Notes under the pieces: generated by a model
Database searches by the model: none
Told to the model about the DNA's origin: nothing
Seen by the model: the letters and a program-made list of their open reading frames with translations, nothing else
Program-made: the position numbers and the translations under genes
DNA from: Selenomonas sp. AB3002
Lineage (GTDB): Bacteria > Bacillota > Negativicutes > Selenomonadales > Selenomonadaceae
Assembly: GCF_000702545.1 (NCBI RefSeq)
Contig: NZ_JNIO01000008.1
Coordinates: forward strand, 372,001-436,000
Length of the DNA stretch: 64,000 nt
Direction: 5' to 3'
Part shown: positions 16,415 through 25,989 of the stretch, one piece after another
Position numbering within the stretch: position 1 is the stretch's first letter
Layout: the number at the start of each line of letters is the position of its first letter

Positions 16415-16476
16415 GCTGGAGAAGTTCTTTCTCCGGCAAGGGCGTGTTGATTAAATGAATTTTAATCGACACGCCC
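16415..16476. repeat. Two hairpins between ald and dnaE, one with a 16-bp stem
   Basis: First hairpin: GCTGGAGAA (16415-16423) with TTCTCCGGC (16429-16437). Second: GGGCGTGTTGATTAAA (16440-16455) with TTTAATCGACACGCCC (16461-16476), all paired with one G-T wobble. Only a short T run (AAAGTTTTTG) follows. They may end the ald transcript or form a structured dnaE leader. The stem is longer than a terminator needs. Confidence 0.6.
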
Positions 16477-16510
16477 TAAAGTTTTTGATTTAACAAGGGA
16501 GATATTAGAT

Positions 16511-19500
16511 ATGCCTTTCACTCACCTCCATGTGCATACGGAATACAGCCTGCTGGACGGGGCCAGCCGTATTGGCGACCTGATTGGGGCTGTCAAGGAC
16601 CTGGGCATGGACTCTGTCGCCATCACCGATCACGGCGTGATGTACGGTGTGCTGGATTTTTATAAAGAAGCAAAGAAGCAAGGGGTAAAGCCCATCATAG
16701 GCTGCGAGGTTTATCTGGCTCCCGGGCCCCGCCAGGGTCGCGAGGAAGTGAACGGTGTCAAGTACTATCACCTGATATTGCTGGCGGAGAATCAGCAGGG
16801 CTACCGCAATCTGGTGCAGCTCGTTTCCCTGGCTCATATCGAAGGCATGTACTACAAGCCGCGGGTGGACAAAGAGTTGCTGAGAAAGTACCATGAGGGC
16901 CTTATCTGCCTCAGCGCCTGCGTGGCGGGCGAGATTCCCAGGGCCCTTATTGCAGGCAACAAGGAAAAGGCAGAGTCTTTGGTGCAGGAGTATATCGATA
17001 TCTTCGGCAAGGATAATTTCTTCTTGGAGATACAGGACCATGGCCTGAAGGAAGAGCGCATAACAAATGCAGGGCTGCTGGAGCTTTCCCAGAAGCACGG
17101 CCTGGGACTGGTGGCTACCAATGACCTGCATTATGTGCGCAGGGAGGACAGTGAGTTTCACGATATCCTCCTTTGCGTGCAGATGAATAAGAACTTTGAT
17201 GATCCTGAGCGCATGCGCTTCAACAGCGATGATTATTACCTGAAGTCTCCTGCGGAGATGGAGGAACTTTTCAAGGCCTATCCGGGAGCATTGGAAAATA
17301 CGGAAAAGATTGCTGCTCGCTGCCAGGTGGAATTTGAGTTTGGCCAGCTGCAGCTGCCCTATTATCCCATTCCCGCCCCCTTTGCCGATGATGAGGCATA
17401 TCTGCACCATCTCTGCGAGGAAAGGCTGCCCAGTCATTATGCAGAAGTAACCAAGGAAGTGCGTGAGCGGCTGGACTATGAGCTGGGTATTATCCACCGC
17501 ATGGGCTATGACAGCTATTTCCTCATTGTCTGGGACTTCATCAACCATTCCCGGGAGCAGGGCATTGCCGTGGGGCCTGGGCGAGGTTCGGCAGCAGGCA
17601 GCATCGTGTCTTATATCCTGGGGATAACCAATCTTGATCCGCTGAAATACGATCTCCTCTTTGAGCGCTTCCTGAACCCTGAGCGTGTCACCATGCCTGA
17701 TATTGACGTGGATTTCTGCTATATCCGCCGCAAGGAAGTCATAGATTACGTCAAGGAGCGCTATGGCTATGACCATGTGGCGCAGATTGCCACCTTTGGC
17801 ACCATGGCGGCCAAGAATGCCATCCGCAACGTGGGGCGGGTGCTGGGCATGTCCTTTGCAGAGGTTTCCGATATCGTCAAGTTCATCCCGGAGGAACTGC
17901 ACATCACGATAGACAAGGCTTTGAAGAATGTGGCTGATCTCAAGGCCATGTACGACACAAGGCCTGAGGTGAAGCGGCTTATTGACCTGGCCCGGAAGCT
18001 TGAGGGCTTGCCCCGCAATTCCTCCACCCATGCGGCAGGGGTGGTGATCGCCCGCCACCCCCTGACGGATTATGTGCCTGTTTCCATATCCGAAGGCACT
18101 CTGGTCACTGAATTTGACAAGGACCACGTGGAGGAACTGGGGCTTCTGAAAATGGACTTTTTGGGCCTCCGCACCTTGACGGTCATAGCGGATACCCTGC
18201 TGAATATCAAGGAGCAGCGCGGGGAGACTGTGGATATAGACCACATACCCCTGAAGGATGAGCTCACAGCCAAAATGCTTTGTGAGGGCCGCACCGGGGC
18301 GGTGTTCCAGATGGAGTCGGCTGGCATGACCAAACTGGTGGTGGATTTGGCTCCGGAGGGATTCGAGGACCTTATCCCCACGGTGGCGCTCTATCGTCCG
18401 GGGCCCCTGGGCAGCGGCATGGTAGAGGATTTCATCAATGGCCGTCATGGCAGGAAGCAGCCTGAGTACATGCATCCCTTGCTGGAGCCAATCCTGAAGG
18501 AGACTTTTGGGGTGGTGCTCTATCAGGAGCAGGTCATGCAGATTGTGCAGGTGCTGGCGGGCTTCACCTTGGGACAGGCAGATCTTTTGCGCCGTGCCAT
18601 GGGCAAGAAGAAGCACGAGATACTGATGGCCCAGAAGGAGAACTTCCTGAAGGGGTGTGCCGCCAACAACATCGAGCCGCAGCTGGCGGAACATATCTTT
18701 GATCTGCTGACCCATTTCGCGGATTACGGCTTCAATAAATCCCACAGCGCTGCCTATGCTTTGGTGGCCTGGCAGACAGCTTATCTCAAGGCGCACTATC
18801 CCCAGGAGTTCATGGCGGCCATGCTTACCAGCATCATGGATGATGCCAAGAAGGTGCCCTTCTATATTGATATGTGCCGCCGCATGAAGCTGAAAATCCT
18901 GCCGCCTGACATAAACGCAAGCCACGGTACGTTCAGCGTGGATGGGGAGGCTATTCGCTTCGGTCTGGCCGCAGTCAAGAATGTGGGTGAGGGTGCCATT
19001 GAGAACGTGGTGGCAGAACGGGACAATCATGGCCCCTTCACCTCTTTGGTGGATTTCTGCACCAGGGTTGATTCCCGCATCCTCAATAAGCGGGTGATGG
19101 AGAGCCTGGTGAAATGCGGGGCTTTTGACAGCCTGGGAGCGAAGCGCAGCCAGTTGCTGGCCATTCTGGACAGGGCTGTCAGTGAGGCCAATACAGCCCA
19201 GAAAGACCGTCTTAGCGGACAGATCGGCCTTTTTGCTGATGACACTCTGGGCGGAGCTATGGATATTCCCCTGCCTGAGATGGAGGAAGTGCCTGAGCTG
19301 GAACGTCTGAATTGGGAAAAGGAGATCACGGGCTTCTACATCACGGGACATCCCCTGAATCGTTTCCAAAAGAAGCTGGCTAACCTGCCTGCCATTCTGG
19401 ACGTGCAGAGCGGTGCAGTCCGCGACAAGCAGGTGGTACGGCTGGGAGGTATCCTGACGGAAACCAAGCGCCATACCACCAAGAAGGGTGACACCATGTG

Positions 19501-19900
19501 CTTTGCAGTGCTGGAGGACTTCTCGGAAAAGATTGAAGTGACAGTGTTCCCCAGAACCTTTTATCAGAATGTCAACCTGTTGCTGCCGGATATGCCGGTG
19601 GTCTTGCAGGGTAAGCTGGACATAGGGGATGAGCGCATCAGCGTCCTGGCGGATAAGTTCTGGTCCCTGGAAGAATATGTTCCGGAATACTACCTCTCCC
19701 TGCCTGCAGGAGAAGCTTATGCGGCAGCGCGGGAGGGACTGAGAAAGATTCTGGCCGAGCGCCCGGGAGAAGATCCTGTCCATGTGCAGATGGGAGGCCG
19801 CTGGCAGACCTTGCCGGAAGGACAGGGCCTTTCAGATGATGAGGAAACCAAGGAAGCTCTCATAGCTTTGCTGGGAGAAGGTGCTGTAAAAAAACGTTGA
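16511..19900 (+). CDS. dnaE: DNA polymerase III alpha subunit (DnaE)
   Basis: Replicative polymerase, C-family. The 1129-residue protein begins with a PHP domain (HLHVHTEYSLLDG, ITDHGVMYG). The catalytic core has GPGRGSAAGS and the Asp pair in MPDIDVDFCY. The fingers and tandem HhH region include LYRPGPLGSGM, YGFNKSHSAAYA and LPPDINASHGTFSV. An OB fold near residue 975 (VVRLGGILTETKRH) and a short C-terminal part follow. Length and order match DnaE1 rather than PolC. No intein or frameshift is present. ATG 16511 has AAGGGAG upstream. Confidence 0.96.
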   Translation: MPFTHLHVHTEYSLLDGASRIGDLIGAVKDLGMDSVAITDHGVMYGVLDFYKEAKKQGVKPIIGCEVYLAPGPRQGREEVNGVKYYHLILLAENQQGYRNLVQLVSLAHIEGMYYKPRVDKELLRKYHEGLICLSACVAGEIPRALIAGNKEKAESLVQEYIDIFGKDNFFLEIQDHGLKEERITNAGLLELSQKHGLGLVATNDLHYVRREDSEFHDILLCVQMNKNFDDPERMRFNSDDYYLKSPAEMEELFKAYPGALENTEKIAARCQVEFEFGQLQLPYYPIPAPFADDEAYLHHLCEERLPSHYAEVTKEVRERLDYELGIIHRMGYDSYFLIVWDFINHSREQGIAVGPGRGSAAGSIVSYILGITNLDPLKYDLLFERFLNPERVTMPDIDVDFCYIRRKEVIDYVKERYGYDHVAQIATFGTMAAKNAIRNVGRVLGMSFAEVSDIVKFIPEELHITIDKALKNVADLKAMYDTRPEVKRLIDLARKLEGLPRNSSTHAAGVVIARHPLTDYVPVSISEGTLVTEFDKDHVEELGLLKMDFLGLRTLTVIADTLLNIKEQRGETVDIDHIPLKDELTAKMLCEGRTGAVFQMESAGMTKLVVDLAPEGFEDLIPTVALYRPGPLGSGMVEDFINGRHGRKQPEYMHPLLEPILKETFGVVLYQEQVMQIVQVLAGFTLGQADLLRRAMGKKKHEILMAQKENFLKGCAANNIEPQLAEHIFDLLTHFADYGFNKSHSAAYALVAWQTAYLKAHYPQEFMAAMLTSIMDDAKKVPFYIDMCRRMKLKILPPDINASHGTFSVDGEAIRFGLAAVKNVGEGAIENVVAERDNHGPFTSLVDFCTRVDSRILNKRVMESLVKCGAFDSLGAKRSQLLAILDRAVSEANTAQKDRLSGQIGLFADDTLGGAMDIPLPEMEEVPELERLNWEKEITGFYITGHPLNRFQKKLANLPAILDVQSGAVRDKQVVRLGGILTETKRHTTKKGDTMCFAVLEDFSEKIEVTVFPRTFYQNVNLLLPDMPVVLQGKLDIGDERISVLADKFWSLEEYVPEYYLSLPAGEAYAAAREGLRKILAERPGEDPVHVQMGGRWQTLPEGQGLSDDEETKEALIALLGEGAVKKR

Positions 19901-19930
19901 TGAACTGGGACTTTTGAGCCGTTGGTCTGC

Positions 19931-19959
19931 TTGCAAGGACAGTTCGGTAATGATAAAAT
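19931..19959 (+). promoter_or_regulatory. Promoter of the dacF operon
   Basis: TTGCAA (19931-19936), 17-bp spacer and TAAAAT (19954-19959), 64 bp before the dacF start. It would drive dacF-rluB-flavoprotein-aroA-cmk-plsC, whose genes are closely spaced or overlapping. Confidence 0.6.
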
Positions 19960-20023
19960 ATTGCCAATGCGGTTTTTCCGCTGGTGAGTAAAGTTTCAAA
20001 TTGTAAGGAGTTGCACATCCATT

Positions 20024-21250
20024 TTGTGGAAAAGAATATATACCAGGCTTGCAGCAGCAGGCCTTTCAGCTTGTATTGTGTTTGTTCCTGCTGCTTCAGC
20101 CCCGGCCGCGCCAGCCAGCCGTTCGCTTTATGATATAACGCCTTTGGAACGGCCTGATATTCCTGGCCTTGTCATCAGCCCTTCGGATAAGCTGCCGAAT
20201 TTGACGGCGAGGTCGGCAGTGGTCATGGATGCTGCTACTGGTACAGTTATTTATTCCCGTGATATGGATACCCGGCGTTATCCTGCCAGCACCACCAAGA
20301 TCATGACCCTGATTTTGGCCCTGGAGCAGGGAAACCTCGATGATATTGTCACTGTCAGCAAGAATGCTGAAGGCATGGAGGGGTCAACCCTGTGGCTGGA
20401 GCAGGGGGATAAGGTGCCTCTGAAGGAACTTCTCTACGGTATGATGATGGCTTCCGGCAATGATGCTACCATTGCCGTGGCTGAGCATATTGCAGGATCT
20501 GTGCCTGCTTTCGCCAGGATGATGAACGAGAAGGCACGGGAGATTGGTGCTTCTGACACGCATTTTGTCAATCCCAATGGCCTGCCCGATGAGAACCACT
20601 ATACCACTGCCCGGGATATGGCGCTGATTGCTGCTTATGGCTACCGTCTGCCTGAGTTCGAGGAGATTGTGGGCACCAGGGAGATAACTTTCCCTTGGGT
20701 CAAAGATGACACCCACCGCCTGCGCAATGAGAATCAGATGCTCTGGCTCTACAAGGGCGGCAACGGCGTCAAGACCGGTTATACGGATGCTGCCGGGCGC
20801 TGCCTGGTGTCCGGGGCCAGGGAGGACGGCTTGCAGCTGGTATCTGTGGTTTTTGACAGCGTTTACATGTGGAATGACTCCATTGCCCTCCTGGATTACG
20901 GTTTTGATCAGGTGGAGCCGGAGAAGATCATCAGCAAGGGGCAGGTAGTTGGTTCCGTGTCCGTGGGGCTTTTCCAGGGTGAGCTGGAAGTGAAGGCTGC
21001 CAAGGATCTGGCCATTGCCAGGCTGAAGGATGGTTCAAGGGTCAAATATGACCAGAAGCTTGAGGTGCCCGACTCACTCACTGCGCCTGTCAAAGAGGGA
21101 GAGCGGGTTGGCAGGCTGGTCCTCATGCAGGAGGGCAGGGAAGTGGGGGCCGTTGAGGTTCTGGCGGCCGCAAGCCTGGAGCCGGAGGAGCAGGGCTTTT
21201 TCTCCCGCCTCATGGCCTGGTTCCAATCTTTATGGAAAGGACTTTTCTGA
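20024..21250 (+). CDS. dacF: D-alanyl-D-alanine carboxypeptidase (penicillin-binding protein 5/6 type)
   Basis: Trims the terminal D-Ala from peptidoglycan stem peptides. The signal peptide covers about residues 1-28 (LAAAGLSACIVFVPAASA). The active-site Ser is in STTK of PASTTKIMT, the second motif is SGN in MMASGNDAT, and the third is KTG in NGVKTGYTDAAG. A C-terminal beta domain (about 270-380) and an amphipathic membrane-binding tail (FFSRLMAWFQSLWKGLF) follow. The start is TTG 20024, 13 bp after AAGGAG. ATT 20021 is also possible, as no ATG or GTG fits. The stop overlaps the rluB start (TGATG). Confidence 0.93.
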   Translation: MWKRIYTRLAAAGLSACIVFVPAASAPAAPASRSLYDITPLERPDIPGLVISPSDKLPNLTARSAVVMDAATGTVIYSRDMDTRRYPASTTKIMTLILALEQGNLDDIVTVSKNAEGMEGSTLWLEQGDKVPLKELLYGMMMASGNDATIAVAEHIAGSVPAFARMMNEKAREIGASDTHFVNPNGLPDENHYTTARDMALIAAYGYRLPEFEEIVGTREITFPWVKDDTHRLRNENQMLWLYKGGNGVKTGYTDAAGRCLVSGAREDGLQLVSVVFDSVYMWNDSIALLDYGFDQVEPEKIISKGQVVGSVSVGLFQGELEVKAAKDLAIARLKDGSRVKYDQKLEVPDSLTAPVKEGERVGRLVLMQEGREVGAVEVLAAASLEPEEQGFFSRLMAWFQSLWKGLF

Positions 21251-21981
21251 TGGAAGCCAGATTGCAGAAGATCATCAGCCAGGCAGGCATTGCTTCACGG
21301 CGGGCAGCCGAGAGCATTATTCTTGAAGGCAGAGTGGAAGTGGACGGTCAGGTGATCCGCGAGCTGGGGGGCAAGTATGACCCGGAACTGGTGGAGATCA
21401 GAGTGGATGGGAAAATCATCAGTGCCCCCGAAGCTCATGTGTACTACCTGCTGAACAAGCCTAAGGGATATGTGTCCACTGCTAGCGATGAGCGGGGCAG
21501 GCGTACGGTGCTTGATCTGCTGCCTGAGATAAAGGAGCGCATCTATCCCATCGGCCGGCTGGATATGAATACTGAAGGCCTGCTGCTGCTCACCAATGAC
21601 GGTGAGTTGATGAACGCCCTCCTGCATCCCCGCTATGAGGTGCAGAAGACTTATGTGGCTAGGATTGCCACGGGGCTTTCTGAAGCGGCACTCAGGGCGC
21701 TGAGGGAAGGTGTGAAGCTGGAGGACGGCCTCACGGCTCCTGCCAGGGTCAGTGTCCTTGAGACTGCACCGGGCCGTACCCGTGTGGAAATCACCATCCA
21801 TGAAGGCCGGAACCGGCAGGTGCGGCGCATGTTCAAGGCTGTGGGGCACGAAGTGCTGGCCTTGAAACGGACAGCTTTTGCAGGGCTTTCCCTGGAGGGC
21901 GTCAGGCGGGGAGAGCATCGTGCCCTTACGGAAGAAGAGATCAGATCATTGTATGAGAAAGCAGGGAGGCAGCAGGGCTGA
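21250..21981 (+). CDS. rluB: 23S rRNA pseudouridine synthase, RluB type
   Basis: Converts a uridine of 23S rRNA (position 2605 in E. coli numbering) to pseudouridine. ATG 21250 overlaps the dacF stop and follows GGAAAGGA; the upstream ATG 21232 lies inside dacF and is less likely. The 243-residue protein has an N-terminal S4 RNA-binding domain (RLQKIISQAGIASRRAAE). The catalytic domain has Asp in IGRLDMNTEGLLLLTNDG, and GRNRQVRRMFKAVGHEV is the RsuA-family motif. An assignment to RluE or RsuA is possible, but RluB is usual in Firmicutes. Confidence 0.88.
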   Translation: MEARLQKIISQAGIASRRAAESIILEGRVEVDGQVIRELGGKYDPELVEIRVDGKIISAPEAHVYYLLNKPKGYVSTASDERGRRTVLDLLPEIKERIYPIGRLDMNTEGLLLLTNDGELMNALLHPRYEVQKTYVARIATGLSEAALRALREGVKLEDGLTAPARVSVLETAPGRTRVEITIHEGRNRQVRRMFKAVGHEVLALKRTAFAGLSLEGVRRGEHRALTEEEIRSLYEKAGRQQG

Positions 21982-23249
21982 TGGAGAGGCGAATCATCAT
22001 CATAGGTGCAGGTCCCGCAGGCATGATGGCCGCCATCAAGGCTGCTGAGACCAATGAGACTATGGGCAGTCCTGCAGAAATCCTGCTGCTGGAGAAGATG
22101 AAGAAGCCCGGGCGCAAGATGATGATCACGGGCAAGGGCCGCTGCAATATCACCAATGCGGCGGATGTGCCGGAAATCATCAAGAATATCCAGGGCAATG
22201 GACGCTTCCTTTTCAGCTCCATGAAGGCCTTCGACAATCGGGCAGTCATAGATTTCTTTGAAGAGCAGGGCGTGGCTACCAAGGTGGAGCGGGGACAGCG
22301 GGTTTTTCCCGTATCCGATAAGGCCCAGGATGTGGTAGATGCCATGGTGAGCCGCCTGCATGAGCTGGAAGTGAAGATTGAAACCGAAGCTGCGGTCAAG
22401 GACATTCTCACGGAAGAAGGGCGGGTCAAAGGCGTGCGCCTTAAATCCGGGGCCATCTATAAGGCGGAGGCTGTGATCCTGGCTGTGGGAGGCGCTTCTT
22501 ATCCCGGGACAGGTTCCTCCGGGGATGGCTATGAGATGGCCGGGAATCTGGGCCATCATATCATTCCCATCAGGCCTTCCCTGGTTCCTCTCACCACAGA
22601 AGAGGACTGGGTGCAGGAGGTGCAGGGGCTTTCTCTCCGCAATGTGCGGGCAGAGCTGCTGGTGGATGGCAAGACTGAGCTTTCCCTCTTTGGGGAGATG
22701 ATGTTCACCCACTATGGGGTGACTGGCCCGGTGATTCTTTCCATGAGCCGGGAGGCTTCCGGGTATCTGACGGAAGGCGGGCACTTTGTAGAGCTTTCCC
22801 TGAACCTGAAACCTGCCCTTTCCGAGGAGAAACTGGAAGCCCGCATTCAGCGGGACTTTGAGAAGTACCAGCGCAAGGAACTGAAGAACGGTATGGCAGA
22901 CCTCCTGCCCCACAAATTGATAGAGCCGGTGCTGGATGCTGCCTATCTGGCGCCTGACAAGCCTGTGCATCAGGTGACGGTGGAAGAGCGCAAGAGGCTG
23001 GTGCATACCTTGCAACACCTGGTGCTGACCGTGAGTGGCACCCGCCCTCTGGCGGAGGCCATCGTGACGGTGGGGGGCGTGTCCGTGAAGGAGATAGACC
23101 CGCGCAGCATGGAGTCCAAGCTAGTAAAGGGACTTTTCCTGGCTGGCGAGGTAGTGGATGTGGATGCCTTCACAGGCGGCTACAACCTGCAGGCAGCCTT
23201 TTCCATGGGAGCAGCTGCAGGCTGCTGGAGCGTCTGGAATCTGGAATAA
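21981..23249 (+). CDS. Flavoprotein of the HI0933/BaiN family
   Basis: A 422-residue FAD-dependent enzyme. The N-terminal dinucleotide fold has IIIGAGPAGMMAAI; PGRKMMITGKGRCNITN is the family signature; the C-terminus closes the FAD site with AGEVVDVDAFTGGYNLQAA. Members include BaiN, implicated in bile acid dehydroxylation, and many of unknown function, so no substrate is claimed. ATG 21981 overlaps the rluB stop (CTGATGG). It is embedded between an RNA modification enzyme and aroA, a placement repeated in other Firmicutes from memory. Confidence 0.85.
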   Translation: MERRIIIIGAGPAGMMAAIKAAETNETMGSPAEILLLEKMKKPGRKMMITGKGRCNITNAADVPEIIKNIQGNGRFLFSSMKAFDNRAVIDFFEEQGVATKVERGQRVFPVSDKAQDVVDAMVSRLHELEVKIETEAAVKDILTEEGRVKGVRLKSGAIYKAEAVILAVGGASYPGTGSSGDGYEMAGNLGHHIIPIRPSLVPLTTEEDWVQEVQGLSLRNVRAELLVDGKTELSLFGEMMFTHYGVTGPVILSMSREASGYLTEGGHFVELSLNLKPALSEEKLEARIQRDFEKYQRKELKNGMADLLPHKLIEPVLDAAYLAPDKPVHQVTVEERKRLVHTLQHLVLTVSGTRPLAEAIVTVGGVSVKEIDPRSMESKLVKGLFLAGEVVDVDAFTGGYNLQAAFSMGAAAGCWSVWNLE

Positions 23250-23312
23250 GCAAAGAAGCAGAAGAAGCAATTAATTATTAGATAAAGCAGGCATTTTGAA
23301 AGGGGATTGGGC

Positions 23313-24626
23313 ATGGCAGAACTTATGACAATCAGCAAGATTTCCGATGGCCTTAGGGGCGAGGTGGCAATTCCTGGAGATAAATCCATTTCTCACCGCA
23401 GCGTGATGTTGTCTGGTCTGGGCAGCACCCCAGTGCGCATCACGAATTTCCTCCATGCCCAAGACTGCCTTTCTACGGTGGCCTGCCTGCGCGCTCTGGG
23501 AGCAAAGATTGAGTTTCAGAGCGAGACGGAGCTGACGGTGACAGGCAATGGCTTCCACGGTCTCAGGGAACCTGGCACCATCATTGATGCGGGCAACTCT
23601 GGCACTACCTTGCGGCTTATGATGGGACTGCTTTCTGCACAGCCTTTCTTCTCTGCCTTTACCGGGGATGCTTCTTTGCATCGTCGGCCCATGGGCCGGG
23701 TGGCGAAACCCCTTTCCCAGATGGGAGCGCAGATTTACGGCAGGGAGGGCAATACCAAGCTGCCGCTGGCTGTTGTGCCTGTTGAAGGCGGCCTCAAGGG
23801 CATTTCCTATCAGAGCCCTGTGGCCAGCGCCCAGGTGAAATCAGCTCTGCTCCTGGCTGGCATGTATGCTGACGGCCCCACTACGGTGACGGAGCCCTTT
23901 GTTTCCCGCGACCATACGGAGCGCATGCTGGCGGCTTTCGGAGTGCCGGTGAAGCGTGAGGGCACGGCAGTGACCATCAACCCTGTGAAAGATGAGGATT
24001 ACAAGGCTCCTGAAGCCATAGAGGTACCGGGGGATATCAGCTCTGCAGCCTACTGGCTGGTAGCAGGGGCAATCCTGCCGGGCAGCAAGCTCCTGCTGCG
24101 CAATGTGGGCATCAACGAGACCCGCACCGGCATCTTGGAAGTGCTACAAAATATGGGGGCGAAGCTTGAGCTTAGGAATGAGCGCGTATCTGGCGGCGAG
24201 GCAGCGGCGGATATCTGCGTGGAAGCAGGACCTCTCCATGGCACGACCTTTGGGGCAGAGATTATGCCCAGGCTCATAGATGAGATTCCCATCATTGCCG
24301 TGGCAGCCCTGCTGGCAGAGGGGGATACTGTCATCACCGGGGCAGGGGAGCTCAGGGTCAAGGAAACGGACAGGCTGGCTGCCATTGAGCAGGAGTTCAA
24401 CAAACTGGCTCCCGGTGCCGTGGAGGCCTCTGAAGATGGTCTGGTGATCCACGGCGGCCGCACCTTGAAGAAAGCGCGCTGCTTCACCTATGATGACCAT
24501 CGCATAGCCATGTCCCTGGCTATCCTGGGGGCAGCAGGAGAAGGAGTGGAACTGGAAAATCCCGGCTGCGTGAATATTTCCTATCCTGCCTTCTATGGTG
24601 AGCTGGAAAGATTGAGGAAGGCTTAA
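23313..24626 (+). CDS. aroA: 3-phosphoshikimate 1-carboxyvinyltransferase (EPSP synthase), class II-like
   Basis: Joins shikimate-3-phosphate and PEP in the pathway to aromatic amino acids. ATG 23313 is 8 bp after AAAGGGGA and is preferred to TTG 23307. The 437-residue protein shows PGDKSISHRSVMLSGL, the PEP-site region AGNSGTTLRLMMGLL, SLHRRPMGR, QVKSALLLAG and DEIPIIAVAA. The NSGTT form in place of NAGTA, and RPMGR, are as in class II enzymes, which are often less glyphosate-sensitive. The gene leads cmk, as in many Firmicutes. Confidence 0.95.
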   Translation: MAELMTISKISDGLRGEVAIPGDKSISHRSVMLSGLGSTPVRITNFLHAQDCLSTVACLRALGAKIEFQSETELTVTGNGFHGLREPGTIIDAGNSGTTLRLMMGLLSAQPFFSAFTGDASLHRRPMGRVAKPLSQMGAQIYGREGNTKLPLAVVPVEGGLKGISYQSPVASAQVKSALLLAGMYADGPTTVTEPFVSRDHTERMLAAFGVPVKREGTAVTINPVKDEDYKAPEAIEVPGDISSAAYWLVAGAILPGSKLLLRNVGINETRTGILEVLQNMGAKLELRNERVSGGEAAADICVEAGPLHGTTFGAEIMPRLIDEIPIIAVAALLAEGDTVITGAGELRVKETDRLAAIEQEFNKLAPGAVEASEDGLVIHGGRTLKKARCFTYDDHRIAMSLAILGAAGEGVELENPGCVNISYPAFYGELERLRKA

Positions 24627-24665
24627 GCCTTCCTGGTAAAAAATAAATTTTACGGGGGGATTCCC

Positions 24666-25334
24666 ATGCAGGATTCGAAGAAAAAACTTGTTGTAGCCAT
24701 TGACGGCCCTGCCGGTGCAGGCAAGAGCACGGTGGCCCAGCTGGCAGCCAAGGCCCTTGGCTATACCTATATCGATACGGGGGCTATGTATCGGGCTGTG
24801 GCCTGGAAGACCTTGCAGCAGAAAAAAGAGGTGACGGATGAGCTTATCGTGTCACTGATGCCGGACATTGACGTGAATCTTCGCTATGTTGACGGCAAGA
24901 CCGTGGTGAAGGTTGACGGCACTGATGTGACCGGCGAAATCCGCACCCCTGAGATCAATGCCATTGTTTCCCAGGTGGCCCGTCTGGGCCCTGTCAGGGA
25001 AAAGATGGTAGACCTGCAGCGCAAGATGGCAGATGAGGGCGGCGTGCTCATGGATGGCCGTGATATCGCCACCAACGTGCTGCCCGGGGCCGATGTGAAG
25101 ATTTTCCTCACAGCTTCCATTGAGGAACGGGCCAAACGCCGTTATCTTGAAATGAAGGAAAAGGGTTATGATGTGAATCTGGAACAGCTCCAGAAGGATA
25201 TTGCTGCCAGAGATAAAGCAGACTCCGAGCGTGAGATTTCTCCCTTGGTTCAGGCTGAGGATGCGCAGCTTTTGGATACCACGGGCCTTTCCATTGAGGA
25301 AGTGGTGCAGCGCATCCTGGGAATGTGCAGGTGA
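24666..25334 (+). CDS. cmk: Cytidylate kinase
   Basis: Phosphorylates CMP and dCMP. The 222-residue protein has the P-loop AIDGPAGAGKSTVAQLAA and YIDTGAMYRAVAWK. MDGRDIATNVLPGADVKIFLTAS is the CMP/lid region, in which DGRDI is typical, and RDKADSEREISPL is the C-terminal signature. Start ATG 24666 is 6 bp after ACGGGGGGA. The aroA-cmk-plsC-ispH-rpsA order is a well-known cluster of Clostridia and Negativicutes, seen here with a promoter break before ispH. Confidence 0.96.
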   Translation: MQDSKKKLVVAIDGPAGAGKSTVAQLAAKALGYTYIDTGAMYRAVAWKTLQQKKEVTDELIVSLMPDIDVNLRYVDGKTVVKVDGTDVTGEIRTPEINAIVSQVARLGPVREKMVDLQRKMADEGGVLMDGRDIATNVLPGADVKIFLTASIEERAKRRYLEMKEKGYDVNLEQLQKDIAARDKADSEREISPLVQAEDAQLLDTTGLSIEEVVQRILGMCR

Positions 25335-25338
25335 TGAA

Positions 25339-25935
25339 ATGCTGTACTCATTGCTGAAAGTCATTTTTTGTTTGTTCTTCAAGATTTTCTTCCGTGCGGA
25401 AATCAAGAATGCGGACAGGTTACCAAAGGAAGGGGCCTTTATTCTGGCCGCCAACCACATGAGCAACTGGGATCCGCCACTCCTGGCCTGCTTTGCCACC
25501 AGGCCGGTGGGCTACATGGCTAAGGAAGAACTTTTCGAGCCTCCCGTCTTCGGTACGGCTATCCGTCACTGCCATGCTTTCCCCGTAAAGCGGGGGGCGG
25601 CAGACCGCGGGGCTATCAAGACTGCGGTGCAGGTGCTGAAGGGCGGGCACTGCCTGGGACTTTTCCCGGAAGGTACTCGCAGCAAGGATGGCAAGCTGCA
25701 CAAGGCCGAAGCGGGGGTGGGACTCATTGCTGCCATGACAGGGGCGCCGGTGGTGCCTGCAGCGCTTATTGGCACTGACAAGATTTTCAAAAGCGGCAGT
25801 TTCTTCCCCAAGCTCAAGGTCATCTACGGTGAGCCCATGAGTTTTACTGGCGACCGCAAGGACAAGGAACAGCTGGCAGAATTCTCCCAGTCCATCATGG
25901 ACAGGATTGGAGAACTGAAGGCTGAGAATGAGTAA
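25339..25935 (+). CDS. plsC: 1-acyl-sn-glycerol-3-phosphate acyltransferase
   Basis: Second acyl transfer in phospholipid synthesis, making phosphatidic acid at the inner membrane. The start is ATG 25339, 4 bp after the cmk stop. The longer open frame from 25201 overlaps cmk and is rejected. The 198-residue protein has an N-terminal hydrophobic segment (LLKVIFCLFFKIFF), the catalytic HX4D box NHMSNWD at about residue 37, and the substrate-binding FPEGTRSKDG. Length is normal. PlsY, which makes its substrate, is encoded 5 kb downstream. Confidence 0.93.
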   Translation: MLYSLLKVIFCLFFKIFFRAEIKNADRLPKEGAFILAANHMSNWDPPLLACFATRPVGYMAKEELFEPPVFGTAIRHCHAFPVKRGAADRGAIKTAVQVLKGGHCLGLFPEGTRSKDGKLHKAEAGVGLIAAMTGAPVVPAALIGTDKIFKSGSFFPKLKVIYGEPMSFTGDRKDKEQLAEFSQSIMDRIGELKAENE

Positions 25936-25989
25936 TTCTCCTTTAGGCAGTCCTATAGACCTAAAGATGGAAAGATAATGTAAAACTTC

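Noticed and set aside
16505-19783. A 1092-codon minus-strand open frame opposite dnaE
   Set aside because: It mirrors dnaE over its entire length, is His/Gln-rich and resembles no protein; it is a codon-bias shadow. The same holds for other long antisense frames, such as those opposite polA, rpsA and der.
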